Origin: Adenophora triphylla var. japonica
Lineage: Eukaryota; Streptophyta; Magnoliopsida; Asterales; Campanulaceae
Length of the DNA: 64,000 nucleotides
Assembly (NCBI GenBank): GCA_022495995.1
Contig: JAFEMH010001249.1
Span: 434,001-498,000 of the forward strand
Reading direction: 5' to 3'
Below the pieces are notes generated by a model. It had not been told where the DNA came from. It did no database searches and worked only from the letters and a program-made list of their open reading frames with translations. The position numbers were made by a program, and so were the translations under genes. Each line of letters begins with the position of its first letter. Position 1 is the first letter of the stretch. Below are positions 37,106 through 48,480 of the stretch, piece by piece.

Positions 37106-37817
37106 GGCATACTCAATAGTTGTGATCAAGGCCTCATACTCGGCCTGGTTGTTAGAGGCTTGAAACTTAAACCTCAATGCTTCCTCGAACACCTTGCCGT
37201 TTTTTGGTTTGACCAAGACAATTCTGTCCCCACTAACATTCTTTGTAGCTGATCCATCTGAATAAACTTTTCAATAGTTGTCGGGCAAACTGAATGACTA
37301 CTGACTTGATGCTTCCTTCCCTTTTGAGGCCTTCTGATGAGGTGCCTCTAAGTCATCTTCTTTGGTGAATGTTATCTTGATGAAAAAATCTACCAGCGGT
37401 TGTGCTTGCAGTTTCTTTCGAGGCCTTCACTCAATGTCGATTTCTGTCAATTCTATTAACCAGTTGAGTAGTCGACAAACTTTTTGGCTTGTGTAGGATC
37501 TTCTTCAAAGGAGCATTGGTCTGCACAACTATGGGATAGGCAAAAAAAGTAAGCTCGTAGTTTCCTTGCTGCTATTACCAAGGCATAGGCTACCTTCTCT
37601 GCATTGAAATATCTCCCTTCCACGTCGGATAGGGCCTTGCTGACATTGTAAACTGGCTTTTGGATGCCCTTTTCTTCTTGAACCAAAACTGCAACCACTG
37701 CTCGATCCCCTGTTGACATGTATACATGTAAATTTTCTCCCTGGACCGGGCTACTAAGCAGAGGAGGAGAAGAGAGACACTCCTTAAGTTGTTGGAATGA
37801 CGATGAGCATTCGTCCG
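37106..37817 (-). pseudogene. pol: T6 Tat pol fragment: RT end and RNase H
   Basis: The minus strand carries the region after RT and the first RNase H part of a Tat element (FQQLKECLSSPPLLSSPVQG; VYMSTGDRAVVAVLVQEEKG; VYNVSKALSDVEGRYFNAEK). A second, archaeal-type RNase H start follows, ending in NNQAEYEALI near 37110. T4 splits this second RNase H. Stops and frameshifts are present. On the right it is fused to an LTR fragment at 37818. Confidence 0.75.
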
Positions 37818-38600
37818 TCCTAGGAAAAGCTAGATCTAGGGAAGGGGAGAACATTTAACACATAAAGATTGCATTTTTAGACATAAATGTAAAGGGGGAT
37901 CACATCCTCATTTGGTAGATCATCCCTAGAACAAGACACTTGTGGAATCTTGTTCATCCTAGGGACATGATCTCTATGAGTCATTTGTGCAGGGGAGTGG
38001 GAAGTATGGATCTACATTACTAAAGATTGGAACTTTAGATCATAATAAAGGTTTAATCAACAAGTAGCAAGATAAATAAAGTGTATAGGTATAGATTAGG
38101 GTAGGGAGAAGGAGAGATTTATCAATATTGGTGCTTCTCTATCTTCTTAGGAGTGTTCTTTGGACTGGATATTTTAGGAATAGATTAGGTTTGGATTGGT
38201 TTAGGAGAGAGACAAGTTCGCTAGGTTTTAGGAGACTGTATTTCGGGTGTGATTTAGGCAGAGTAACTTCACTATGAAAACTTGTATATAAAATGAGTAG
38301 AGGAGGCCTCTATTTATAGGTTTTTGCTGTGCTACTAATGAAGCCGCACGGCTGGAACCCGCGCTAAAAGAGGCCGCCCGGCCTAATCATTTGTCGCGTC
38401 AGCCTGTTTTTGGAAACATGCAGGGTGGCAGATTGGAAGGTTCTTTCCAGCTAGGTCCTATCCAGAATTTTTATTCCTGATAGGTCCTTCCTTGCTTAGA
38501 ATGTAGAGAAAAGTTCCCGAATTGCCCCTAAACTTCATGAAAGTTTGGGAAATTTCTAGGAAACTTAGATTGGAAGCCATGAGCCAGATTTGGGTACTTA
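37818..38600 (-). repeat. T2 LTR fragment (left)
   Basis: Matches 52398-53183 of the right LTR. The minus-strand TATA box is intact (TATAAATA at 38311-38318). Palindromes AGCCG-CA-CGGCT (38342-38353) and AGGCCG-CC-CGGCCT (38371-38384) lie upstream of it. The R-U5 end is missing where it joins the T6 pol fragment. Confidence 0.8.
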
Positions 38601-38895
38601 CACATGTCTAAACTTGATTCGACCGACAAGTGTTGCGTTGAAGCAAAAATGACTAAGACATCATTTCCTTCTGTAATAAGAAGCACGACACCTCTTGAAT
38701 TAGTTCACGCAGATATTTGTGATCTAAAATATGTCCAAACTCGAGGTGGGGAAAAGTGTTTTATTACTTTTACAGACGATTGCACAAGATATTGCTTTGT
38801 ATATCTTTTGAAAAGTAAGATGAAGCATTAATGGCTTTCCAAACTTATAAGAATGAAGTTGAGATCAACTTAATGTAAAAAAATTGAGAAGATTC
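38601..38895 (+). pseudogene. pol: Copia integrase fragment (duplicated)
   Basis: Encodes the zinc-binding region and start of a Copia integrase core ([40 protein letters not shown]). It is a near copy of 53184-53476. At 53184 the sequence continues naturally into the rest of Copia pol. Here it stops at 38895 and runs into a minisatellite, so this is the derived copy. Confidence 0.75.
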
Positions 38896-38898
38896 AAA

Positions 38899-39265
38899 TA
38901 TTTTGAGGGATCACCTGATTGATTTGAACAATTTGAGGGATCACCTAATTGATTTGAACATTTTGAGGGATCACCTAATTGATTCGAACATTATAAGGGA
39001 TCACCTAATTGATTTGACAATTAATGGGGGTTGTCACCTAATTGATTTGAACATTTTGAGGGATCACCTAATTAATTTGAACATTTTGAGGGATCACCTA
39101 ATTGATTTGACAATTAATAGAGGTTGTCACCTAATTGATTTGACAATTAATGGAGGTTGTCACCTAATTAATTTAAACATTTTGAGGGATCACCTAATTA
39201 ATTTGAACATTTTGAGGGATCACCTAATTAATTTGAACATTTTGAGAGATCACCTAATTAATTTG
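38899..39265. repeat. ~30 bp minisatellite
   Basis: About twelve units related to gggatcacctaattgatttg plus aacattttga, with a variant ggttgtcacctaattgatttg. The open frame across it reflects the unit length only. Confidence 0.85.
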
Positions 39266-39279
39266 ACAACTTGGCAAAA

Positions 39280-39690
39280 ACTAAAGCTTACGGCGCTATC
39301 TCTTTTTAACAGAGATAGAAGGAGCTAAAGCTGGAACCTAAAGCTTACGGCGCTATCTATTTTTGACAGAGATAGAGGGAGCAAAAGATGGAAACTAAAG
39401 CTTACGGCGCTATCTCTTTTTGACAGAGATAGAGGGAGCTAAAGCTGGAAACTAAAGCTTACGGCGCTATCTCTTTTTGACAGAGATGGAGGGAGCTGAA
39501 GCTGGAAACTAAATCTTACGGCGCTATCTCTTTTGGACAGAGATAGAGGGAGCTAAAGTTGGAAACTAAAGCTTAGGGCGCTATCTTTTTTTGACAGAGA
39601 TTGAGGGAGCTAAAGCTGGAAACTAAAGCTTACGGCGCTATCTCTTTTTGATAGAGAGAGAGAGAGAGAGAGAGGGAACTGAAGCTGGAA
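39280..39690. repeat. 57-bp minisatellite with inverted-repeat unit
   Basis: Seven copies of a 57-bp unit starting actaaagcttacggcgctat. Each contains CTATCTC...GAGATAG arms around tttttgaca, so each copy can form a hairpin. The last copy ends in a (GA)n run. Confidence 0.9.
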
Positions 39691-39850
39691 TTACGTTATT
39701 TCTCTCTGACGGAAATAATATAGATTTTTTAGAGAAAATGTTATTCCATTTGGAGATAACGGAGATTCTTGGGAGATAACGTTATTCCGTTTGGAGATAA
39801 CGAGAATTTTTAGGAGACAACGTTATTTCGTTTGGAGATAACGGGAATTA
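39691..39850. repeat. Short repeat of gagataacgttatt units
   Basis: Three or four copies of a ~47-bp unit containing gagataacgttatt and tttggagataacg. The word ataacgttat is palindromic. Confidence 0.7.
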
Positions 39851-39906
39851 TTTGTTCAATTGGAAAGTCCAGGGGCAAAAGTGTAAATTCAACATGAGGC
39901 GAATAA

Positions 39907-39947
39907 AGCCGCTCGGCTTGGGATGGAGAAAAAGAGGCCGCACGACC
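39907..39947 (+). promoter_or_regulatory. LTR-type palindrome pair before the T2 PMD gene
   Basis: AGCCG-CT-CGGCT (39907-39918) and a degraded aggccgcacgacc (39935-39947), separated by a purine-rich gatggagaaaaag. This has the same motif pair, order and near-identical spacing as the T2 LTR at 38342-38384. It lies about 105 bp upstream of the ATG at 40051. No clear TATA box follows. Confidence 0.55.
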
Positions 39948-40050
39948 GGATACTCCGTCGCACCAGATTGTTTAAACAGAAGGAAAATTACGGGCAGTGG
40001 CCATTGTTGCCATTATTGTCGAGAAGAAAAAGAGAGAAAAGAGAAATAAG

Positions 40051-42693
40051 ATGCCAAGTTCCTTGAAATCTCAAGCTTCTACTACTCCAATGGATCAAGG
40101 AGGGCACATTATGCCTCGACAATCGCGCCGTAATCAATCATAAGCCGCGAGGTTGAGGAGAAGCGAATTGGTGAGGACCGACCAAAATATGATTTTGTGG
40201 TGCCTCCCTCTTAGTTTTATCCCGATAAAAGGGATCATAAATCAATGAGGCCTCAATCTATAGGCAAGCACTTTCGATTTGCTCAATTTCGTCGATTTTG
40301 GTTGATTTTTGGTTGATTAGGGCTAAATTCGAATTTTGGGATTTTTTTTTGGATTTCTTTGTGATTTCTTTGATGATTCCAAGGATTTGATGATTGATAT
40401 ACGGAACTAGATATATGGAAAATCATCCATGTGCAATTTGCTCGAAGAAATATGAGTATGACTCATTTTTTGAAAATAAAGTAGGAAACATAATGCCAAA
40501 AGTGGGACGGAGTTCTTGCATGTGCTAAAACTCGATTGATTTCTGATTATGGATGTGAGAATGATACTTTGGACGATGAAAATGATTCATGCATGCTTGT
40601 TTGAAAGATTAAATTTGTATGAAAAGGTTTTGTGAAAAACTGAGATGTTCTGTGCTTGTTCTTGCTTGGGAGAGCATGTGCTCGGTATGACATGTTTCAT
40701 ATGATGAAAACATGTGTTCTATGCAAATGATGCTAGAAAAACCATTGTGACTACTTTACTTTGAAATTTGTGCAATATTTTGTGAATATATGCATATTTC
40801 TGAGATACGTTGAAGGACTAATGTACCTTTGCTGTGCTTACCAACAGGAGAGCAAATCACAAGGGCCCACTGAGATCGCGGTGAAGCTGTGGGCGAGGAT
40901 GCCCGACATTGAGAAGGAGGGTCACAACTCGAGGCAGCTAGTTGAGGCTACGGGTCTCTATACCTTTGTAGAAGCAATCGGCAGGGGCGTGCATGTTACG
41001 AACAAGAGCAAGGGACTGACCTGTCTCTTTTCGAGTTTTGGTGGGACACTACCCAATGTTTTCACTTAGGTTGGGGAGAGGCTACTGTGACCCCTACCAA
41101 TTTTACGGCTATCACGGGCTTGCAGTTTACTGATAGGCCTGCTACCTGGAGAGACCACATCACTGATGCTGAGTTCAGGAATTATGTAGGGTTTGACATT
41201 CGTCCGAAGGGGTTAGGCATGGAGACCCGTATGGTTGAGATTGAGCTTCTCAGGTGCATTGAGGGCTTTGCTACCAATGCCGTGACTGCTCATCAGCTCG
41301 CGAGGGTTTTTTTGTGGCTGACCTTATCTGTTACCATCTTCGCCAACTCTGGGACAGTGGCGATGACCTGTCTGCTGGATTCTTTGGATGATCTGGCTGC
41401 CGTTGGGGAGATCTCTTGGGGTGAGGCTGGACTGGCCGAGCTTTTCTTTTCCTTGGATCTGTACAACCGTAACATGGCTGCTTCTTTGGACTGTTTCTCC
41501 TTTGCTTTGGAGGTTTTCTCACTTTTCTTTCGGTTGTTTCTTTTTATGTATCCTCAAAATTTGTGAGAGAAATAACCCTTATGTTATCACATGCAGGTTT
41601 GGTTTTTTGAGGTGATTGGGTTTTTTCCGTGGAATCAGCAGAGTGATCCCACCATCTTCCCGGCTATGGTACGTTGGAGGGGTGAGGCTCGGGATAAGTT
41701 CAACATGAAGACCCGGATCACCTTTGACTACAAGATGGTGAAGCTGGTGATCAACGGGGACAGTTGTCAGAGGTGACTTTCTATCCCTGGGACCGGTATC
41801 CTGCAGCTTAGATGGGCGGTGCCGTGGCCTTGATGAGGCAGAGGAGGTGGCTGACAGGCTTGACCTGTGATGTGATATATTTGGGTGATCAATTTTCCAG
41901 GCAGCATGGTCATGTCCCTCCTTTGGATGCCATTACTCCCCATGACCCCCCACCTTTTATGCTGCAGCCTAAGGATTGGCCAGAGGACGAGAGGGACAAG
42001 TACAGGGCTGGGTTGGCAGCGGATGATTAGTTTGACCACGCTACTCCGTATGCCACCTTTGTGGAGGAGCGACTGAGGATGCCACAGAGGTTGGTGAAGA
42101 TAGCTACCACCCAGGGATATGGAGTGGCACAGCCGACTGATCCATCAGTTCCCTTGGCTCATCTGTCTTATGTGGTGATTGGGGTGCCGAGGAGGCTGAT
42201 GGTACCCATCCCTGACACGAGAGAGGCCGAGTTCACTTTGCCGGTTGATAGCACTGTAAGTAAACCCTGTATTTCTTTTCGGCTTTTCCCTTTTCTGTCC
42301 ATATTATTTCTGCAATTCTGAATCCCTTTCTTTCTCGCAGGTCCCTACTCGTACCTATGACACTTTGGTGCGACAGAACAGGGGATGGAAGCAACTGGCT
42401 CGGTCTCTCTTGAGGAAGCTGGCTTATGCTTCGAGGGCTGCAGGGAATGCGCAGGAGCCTGAGCGTAAGAGGAGATATGTTGGGGGCGAAGTTTCTTCAT
42501 CATCGGCCTCGGGATACCCATCATCTTCGAACAGCGCGTGCCTCGTGGGCATGGGCCTAATACCGACATCCTGGAGCAGCTGGCCCAGTATGAGCATGCG
42601 CCCGTTGACTTGTCGGATGTGAGCGATGATGAGGACGTGATGAGGGATCCTGAATTCTATGAGCTGAGCAGCGACAAAGAGTCTGATGCTTAG
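40051..42693 (+). pseudogene. T2 antisense gene: plant mobile domain protein
   Basis: Runs opposite to T2 pol. Exon 1 probably starts at 40051 (MPSSLKSQAS) and has an early TAA. Exon 2 starts at 40848 after tgcttaccaacag and ends at 41512. It has PMD hallmarks (ATVTPTNFTAITGLQF, FLWLTLSVTIFANSG, and EISWGEAGLAELFFSLD) and a frameshift around 41035-41065. Exon 3 (41597-42255) follows cacatgcag, with a frameshift near 41765 and TAG stops. Exon 4 starts at 42341 after ctttctcgcag and ends at TAG 42691-42693 with an acidic tail (DLSDVSDDEDVMRDPEFYEL). PMD proteins occur as host silencing factors (MAIN/MAIL) and in transposons; the role here is unknown. The intron after exon 2 falls at the same PMD position as in the T5 gene. 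Confidence 0.7.
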
Positions 42694-43059
42694 GGTCCTT
42701 CTTTTTTCTGTGCTTAGATTAGAGAGAGAGAGAGAGGAACAAAAAAAACAATTGATACAAGTAGGACAAATGATTTGTGATTGTTTATTTTTTATTTGGG
42801 AGCCCGGGAGTGGGCAAAACATGTAATGATTTCTTTTTTTTTTTCTCTTTTTTTTGTTATTGCTATTTTCGTACATTACTTGAGCCTTGGGGCAATTTTT
42901 TTGTGTGGGAATGTGGAGGAAATGGGGCAAAATGTTTGTGATGGTATTTGAAATGTGTTTGGGAATGATTTCTATGCAGGTTTTGAGAAAGTGGGGTGAA
43001 AATTCCACTTGGGCAACAGCTTTGACTGCTGCATATTTTTTTTTCTGCAGCAGCAAATG

Positions 43060-43101
43060 AGGCCGCCCGGCTTGGTATAGAGAAAAAAAGGTCGCACGGC
43101 T
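43060..43101 (+). promoter_or_regulatory. LTR-type palindrome pair before the DUF7745-like gene
   Basis: aggccgcccggctt (43060-43073) and aggtcgcacggct (43089-43101), separated by a purine-rich stretch, again as in the T2 LTR. A weak TATA-like aaataaag lies at about 43128-43135, and the first ATG is at 43226. Confidence 0.55.
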
Positions 43102-43225
43102 AGATCTTCCGTCTGAACTGATTTTCTGCAAATAAAGCCAATGAAGGGTCTAGAATCTTCATTTCCAAATTTAGCTACTCCCATATTGTCTCAAATCATT
43201 CCAGAGTAGTTTTTTAGCCAAAAAA

Positions 43226-44756
43226 ATGATGAATCAAATCGTCGCCATGGAAAAACTGGTTCAATTGCAAAAGGAGAAAAGGAACCATTTTCTTTCCAAT
43301 CTTCAATCTTCAATCTTGGATGAGGTATAACTTCCAATTTCACAAGGGCCTTTTCGATAACACCTTCAAGATTAAATCTTTATGGCATTTGAAGGATCTC
43401 CTGCCAAATTGGGACCTTTTGAGAGCAGCAGCAAGGTTTTGGGATGTCCGGAGACATGTTTATTCTTTTTCCTACAATGATATTGTTCCCACCTTCGAGG
43501 ACTTTAGAGCCTTGATTGGGGGTCCGGAAATTGAGGCTATTTCGATTCCGTTGTTCGGGGGCTTACCAGTGATCCTAAAGTTGGCATCTTTTCTACAGAT
43601 TTCTCCAAAGGAAGCTGCGGGCATGGTGATAGCTCCTGATAAGATCGACATTTCCGATATTCCGAGCAGATTCATGTCTCCGTGTACTGCAGGAACTGAG
43701 GCATCTATAGACTCCTTTATTCTCTGCGTGTTCTCTTTCCTGTTCACTGCTGAATCTTTTGGAGTGTGCCATAGCGGCCTTTTGGACATGGTCCGAGACT
43801 GCAGAGCTGGGATAGATATCATCCCCTTGATTTTGGAAGAGACACTGTATGGCATTGATAGGATGGCCAGAAGGGACCTTTTCATGCGGTATGGGAGTCC
43901 AGCCATGCTGACTTTGTGGCTACAGGAGCGGCTCAGGGCTTTACCTGGGGCTTTGCCTACTAGGTATCCATGGTTGATTTCTCAGAGAGGTGCACCGAGG
44001 CAGTAGGATTAGGACCGCTGGGAGCTGATGATGGCTCGGCTGTCTACCTCAGATATTCATTGGTGGGTGCCTCACTAGAGTTTGCAGACCCATAGGACAT
44101 TTTAGGAGTCCTACATAGTGAGGGTCCCAGGGCTATCCTGGTCATCTTTCTACATTCCACGCTTAGTATTGAGATAGTTTGGGGCCTTACAGGAGCCGCT
44201 GGATGACTGGGAAGACATTCGCACCATGGAGGTGGCATCCCTGGATATGAGAGATCCCAGTAGTTTCTCCTTCTTCTCAAGGGCATGGACATATGCTGCT
44301 TTTCCACCCCGAGCCATTCTCACGAGCAAGAAGAGTACCATTTTGACCACAATTTACTTGGATTGGTATGAGAGAGAGATGGGGGCGACCCAGATTGTTT
44401 TGGGAGAGAGGCGTCAGGCCTTATTGGGTGCTGATAGTGATTCCAGCAGGACTCTGAGGGAGGCCGAGAAAAAGGCCAGTCGACATAACCAGTCGGGTGA
44501 TTTCATCAAAGAAATGGAAGTTAGATACGATAGAATGTCGGGGATTCCTCCTCTCACCGAAGCTTTGCGGGATGAGAGAAAGACTCATGCCAGGGTATAC
44601 TAGGCACTTATTGACACCGGCTTGGCCGAGGCTCCAGTGAGGGTACCCAAGATAGGGAGGAGGGAGACAAACATCATTGAGAAGAAGAGGAATAACACTC
44701 GAAGAGGTCGAGGTCGAGGGAAGAAGAACAAGGATGATGCTGCCACTGACGGTTGA
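43226..44756 (+). pseudogene. T2 antisense gene: DUF7745-like protein
   Basis: Runs opposite to pol, downstream of the PMD gene. A short frame from ATG 43226 (MMNQIVAMEKLVQLQKEKR) appears to shift near 43315 into the frame 43320-44756, which is continuous for 478 codons except for six TAG codons (44004, 44010, 44076, 44103, 44175, 44601). The segment AARFWDVRRHVYSFSYNDIV followed by PTFEDFRALIGG resembles plant DUF7745 proteins, many of them transposon-linked. The C-terminus is Arg/Lys-rich (RRGRGRGKKNKDD), compatible with nuclear location or nucleic-acid binding. No function is known. The family call rests on recalled motifs and needs a profile search. Confidence 0.55.
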
Positions 44757-45247
44757 CAAACTTGAGAGATGTTCTGAGCATCCACTTATTGCTTTTTTTT
44801 TTTTTTTGCAAACACATTAGTTATTTAGGTGTTTTATTGTATATATTCTCTTCATAGCAGGTTGGGAGAGTCAAGAGTAGACTGTGCTTGAACTCATCAA
44901 GAAGTTTTTAATTTGTAAAAAACATGGGATATTATCTTAGAATTTTTCAAGACACATTTCATGGAAATCTGGATGTTTATTTATTGTTTAGACCGAACAA
45001 TTTCTGGCTGCCTACGTTCCCATTTTACAAAAAGGACTAAGGGGCTCAGGTTTCCGTAGTTCGACTCTAGTGAACTTGTTTGTTTTGTTATTTTTTCTAT
45101 TTTTTGGTGCAACCCTATTTTTTTGCCTAGACTGCCCTTTTCAGGGTTTTCAGCCTAGTTGGGTATTACTCTTTTTGCACTATTTATTATTATTTTTTTG
45201 GTGCAACCCCGTTTTCTGGCTAGACCGCCCTTTTCAGGGTTTTCAGC
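44757..45247 (-). other. T2 region between pol and antisense genes
   Basis: Holds the T2 CTACG element: CTACG at 45012-45016, CGTAG at 45055-45059. Next to it is a ~90-bp tandem duplication at about 45090-45272 (words ggtgcaacccc and cccttttcagggttttcagc). Confidence 0.6.
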
Positions 45248-46400
45248 CTAGCTGGGTATTACTCTTTTTGCATTTTTTTTAAAAACATAATAACGACGAA
45301 GCTTGTCACCGTTGACAGGGTGAACGAAAGGATTGCCATCCAGGTCTGCAAGTTTCATTGCTCCTCCTGATAATATCTTTTGTACCACATACGGGTCGAT
45401 CCATACATGTTCCCATTTTCCTAGAGGGTTGTCTCTGGTAGGGGGCTTCTCTTTCAGTACCAAATCTCCTTCTTTGATGTCCCTGGCTTTGACCTTTTTG
45501 TCGAAATCCCTAACCATTCATCTCTGATAGGCTCGAGTATGTTCCATTGCTTTTAGTCTCCTTTCATCAAGTAGGTCGAGCTCATCATGCTGGCTGCGCA
45601 ACCATTCAACTTCATTAATGCCATTTCCAAAAGAACTCTTAATCATGGAATTCCAACTCTACAGGCAACACTGCTTCCATTCCATAAGTCAAAGCAAAAG
45701 GGGGTTCTCTTGTGGCTATTCTGACAGAAGTCCTGTAGCCCAGAGTGCTAGATGTAGTTTCTCGGGTCAGTCACGATCGCAAGTGGCCATCTTTCGGATG
45801 ATTCTCTCAAGTGTCTTGTTTGCAACTTCTACTGCTCTATTGGTCTGAGGCCTGTACGGGGATGATTTGTGATGAGTGACCTTGAATTCTGGTAGCAATC
45901 TATCGCAATCTCCTTCAAAATGTGTCCCGTTATCTGAGACGATCTTGTTTGTTACCCCATATCTGCACATGATGTTCTCTTTTGATAAACTGAGCAACCT
46001 TCTTGGATGTGAGGACTCTATAGGACTTTACTTCCACCCATTTCGTGAAATAATTCACTGCCACCAACACAAATTCATGCCTATTGCTTCCGGCTGGGGC
46101 TATCTTCCCAATTACATCAATACCCCAAGTTGCGAACGGCCAAGGCATCGTCATGCAGTACAAGTCATGAGGTGGGAGATGATTAAGGTTAGCAAACCGC
46201 TGGCACTTGTCACACTCTCGGACATGCAGGATACAGTCTGTTTCCACGGAGATCCAGTAGTAGCCCATTCTGAGGATAACTTGCATCAATGCTCTGGCAT
46301 TCATGTGAGGACCGCAGGGACCATTATGGACTTCGCTCATTAGCTCTTTTGCTTTTCCTTCGGTGACACACCATAGGAGTGGTCCTTGGTACCATTTTTT
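45248..46400 (-). pseudogene. pol: T2 pol: integrase
   Basis: Integrase inserts the cDNA. Reading leftward: an H2C2 zinc finger (HNGPCGPH ... CDKCQRF) near 46330-46180, then the DDE core beginning WPFATWGIDVIGKI and continuing in another frame at 45767-45997 (IVSDNGTHFEGD; SSPYRPQTNRAVEVANKTLE). A C-terminal domain follows at 45248-45517 (DLVLKEKPPTRDNPLGKWEH ... DGNPFVHPVNGDKLRRYYV). It is broken by frameshifts near 45960 and stops around 45530-45760. The first core Asp and the DNG Asp are visible. Confidence 0.8.
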
Positions 46401-47486
46401 GTACATATCGTCTCCGAGAATGACATAGTGAGAGGCTAGTGGCTTCAAAGCCTGCAAGCTTTTAGCTTTGATGCCTTCTTTCAGATTACCTTCTTCGTCT
46501 CTAAATGATGCTTCCCCATTTTTGAGAAACTGATAAACCTGATTGTACCAAGGTTTATTGGCGAGCTTGGGCCCCATTTCTATTTCACAACAGATGGCTG
46601 GTGCTTCCCTTCTACCCACTATGAATGCTTTTACTGCCTTTCCCTCGGGGATTTCTACCAGTGAGGCTAGAGTAGCTAAGGCATATGAAAATCTATTCTC
46701 GTCTCTTGGCAGATAATGGAAGGTCACTTCTTTGAACTGCGCTGTCAATTCTTCCATATAGGCATGGTACTTCTGTAGGTTAGGATCCACAGTCTTCCAT
46801 TTGTTTGAGACCTGGTTTATGATTAGGGCTGAGTCCCCGTAGACCTCGAGTTCCTTGACATTTCTTTCTAGGGCGGCCTCTAAACCGGCTACACAGGCTT
46901 CATACTCTGCTGCATTGTTTGTGATAGAGAAGTTCATTTTGACGGCTATCGGTGTGTGCTCATCTTTTGGGTCCACTAACAACATCCCTATGCCATTTCC
47001 CCTTTTGTTAGCAGCTCCGTCGAAGAAGAGTTTCCATCGAATCTCGGGTTAAAAATAAAAAATTCCTTCATCTGCAAACTGGGATTCAGGACCTCGGTCC
47101 TCATTACTAGGGAAATTTGCCAGATAATCTGAGAGTTCTTGACCCTTGATTGCCTTTCTTGTTACATAGTTGATGTCAAACTCTGCCAGGAAGAATGACC
47201 ATTTTGCCAGGCGCATCGAGAGGGAAGGTTTGTCAAAGAGGTACTTGATGGGGTCCATTTTTGAGACCAAATTTACCGAGTGAGCCTGTATGAAGTGTTT
47301 CAGTTTCCTAACTACCCAGACTAGTCCTGCACATTTCTTTTCACACGCCGAGTAATTGAGCTCACTCCCTTGTAGCTTTCGGCTCACAAAGTAAATGGCA
47401 TTCTCTACCCGAAAATCTTTCTTTTCTTGGGCCAGCATAGCCCCAACTTCCGTGTCGGTGATCGTGAGATAGAGCAGGAGGGATTT
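46401..47486 (-). pseudogene. pol: T2 pol: dual RNase H region
   Basis: Two RNase H modules follow RT. The first is the degenerate classical one at 47438-47049 (IYFVSRKLQGSELNYSACEK). The second is the archaeal-type domain from about 46985 (NNAAEYEACVAGLEAALER; VYGDSALIINQVSNKWKT). The second carries Glu (AEYEA) and Asp (YGDSA) at catalytic positions. Two RNase H domains in tandem are a known hallmark of the Tat lineage. It is interrupted by a stop near 47049. Confidence 0.8.
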
Positions 47487-48480
47487 CTATCCATGCGGGG
47501 GACATAGTATTGGGGGATTCACTAGGTATGCCTTAATCTTGTCAAAGGCATCCTGGCATTCTTCATTCCATTTTGTATCTGCATTCTTCTTTATAAGCTT
47601 GAAGATGGGCTCACACATGGTTATCAGCTGATTAACAAAACGGTTGATATACTGCAATCTACCCATAACGCTCTTGACTTCTGTCTGGGATTGAGGTGGC
47701 TTCATGTCTATAATGGCTTTAATTTTGAGAGGGTCAGCTTCAATTCCTCGTTCTGTGATCATATACCCAAACACCTTTCCCCTCATCACTCCGAAGGTGC
47801 ACTTTGCAGAGTTCAGCCTCATGGAATGCTTTCTTAACCGCTCAAAGAACTTCTGTAGATCAACAAAGTGTTGTCCATCTGAGCCTTTGGAATGTATAAT
47901 CATATCATCGACATAGACCTCAATCTCCTTATGGATCATGTCATGAAAAAGCATAGTAGCTACCTTTGATAAGTAGCCCCAGTGTTTTTTAACCCAAAAG
48001 GCATCACCGTGTAACAGTATGTCCCCCATGGCATGGTGAAAGCATTTTTCTCCTGGTCTTCTTCTGCCATCTTGATCTGATTGTAGCCAGCAAAACCATC
48101 AACAAACGACTTGACTTCGTAGTTAGCTGTGGCATCCACCAAAATATCTATGTTCGGCAACGGGTAGTCATCTTTGGGACTGGCTTTGTTTAGATCACGG
48201 AAATCCACACACCAGTGCAGCTTCCCATTTGCTTTGGTCACGGTCACAATGTTTGAAAACCAGGTCGGATATTCAATGACTTTGATGAATCCGGCATGGA
48301 GCATCTTTTCAATTTCCTCTTTGACTTGCAGAGACCATTCTGGCTTGATTTTCCTCACTTTCTATTTCACAGGCTTGGCATCGGGTGTCAAAGGAATCCT
48401 GTGTTCTACAATTGAGCTGTCCAGCCCCGGCATGTCTTTGTATGACCAGGCAAACACATCCACATACTTTTTGAGAAGAT
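47487..48480 (-). pseudogene. pol: T2 pol: reverse transcriptase
   Basis: RT copies the element's RNA. Visible motifs: VDFRDLNKASPKDDYPLPNI, SFVDGFAGYNQI, AFTMPWGTYCYTVMPFGLKN, and the catalytic YVDDMIIHSK. A frameshift near 47990 splits the domain between two frames. An in-frame TAG just upstream of MRKIKPEWS (near 48362) reads as CAG mutated to TAG. Catalytic residues remain, but the protein cannot be made intact. Confidence 0.85.
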
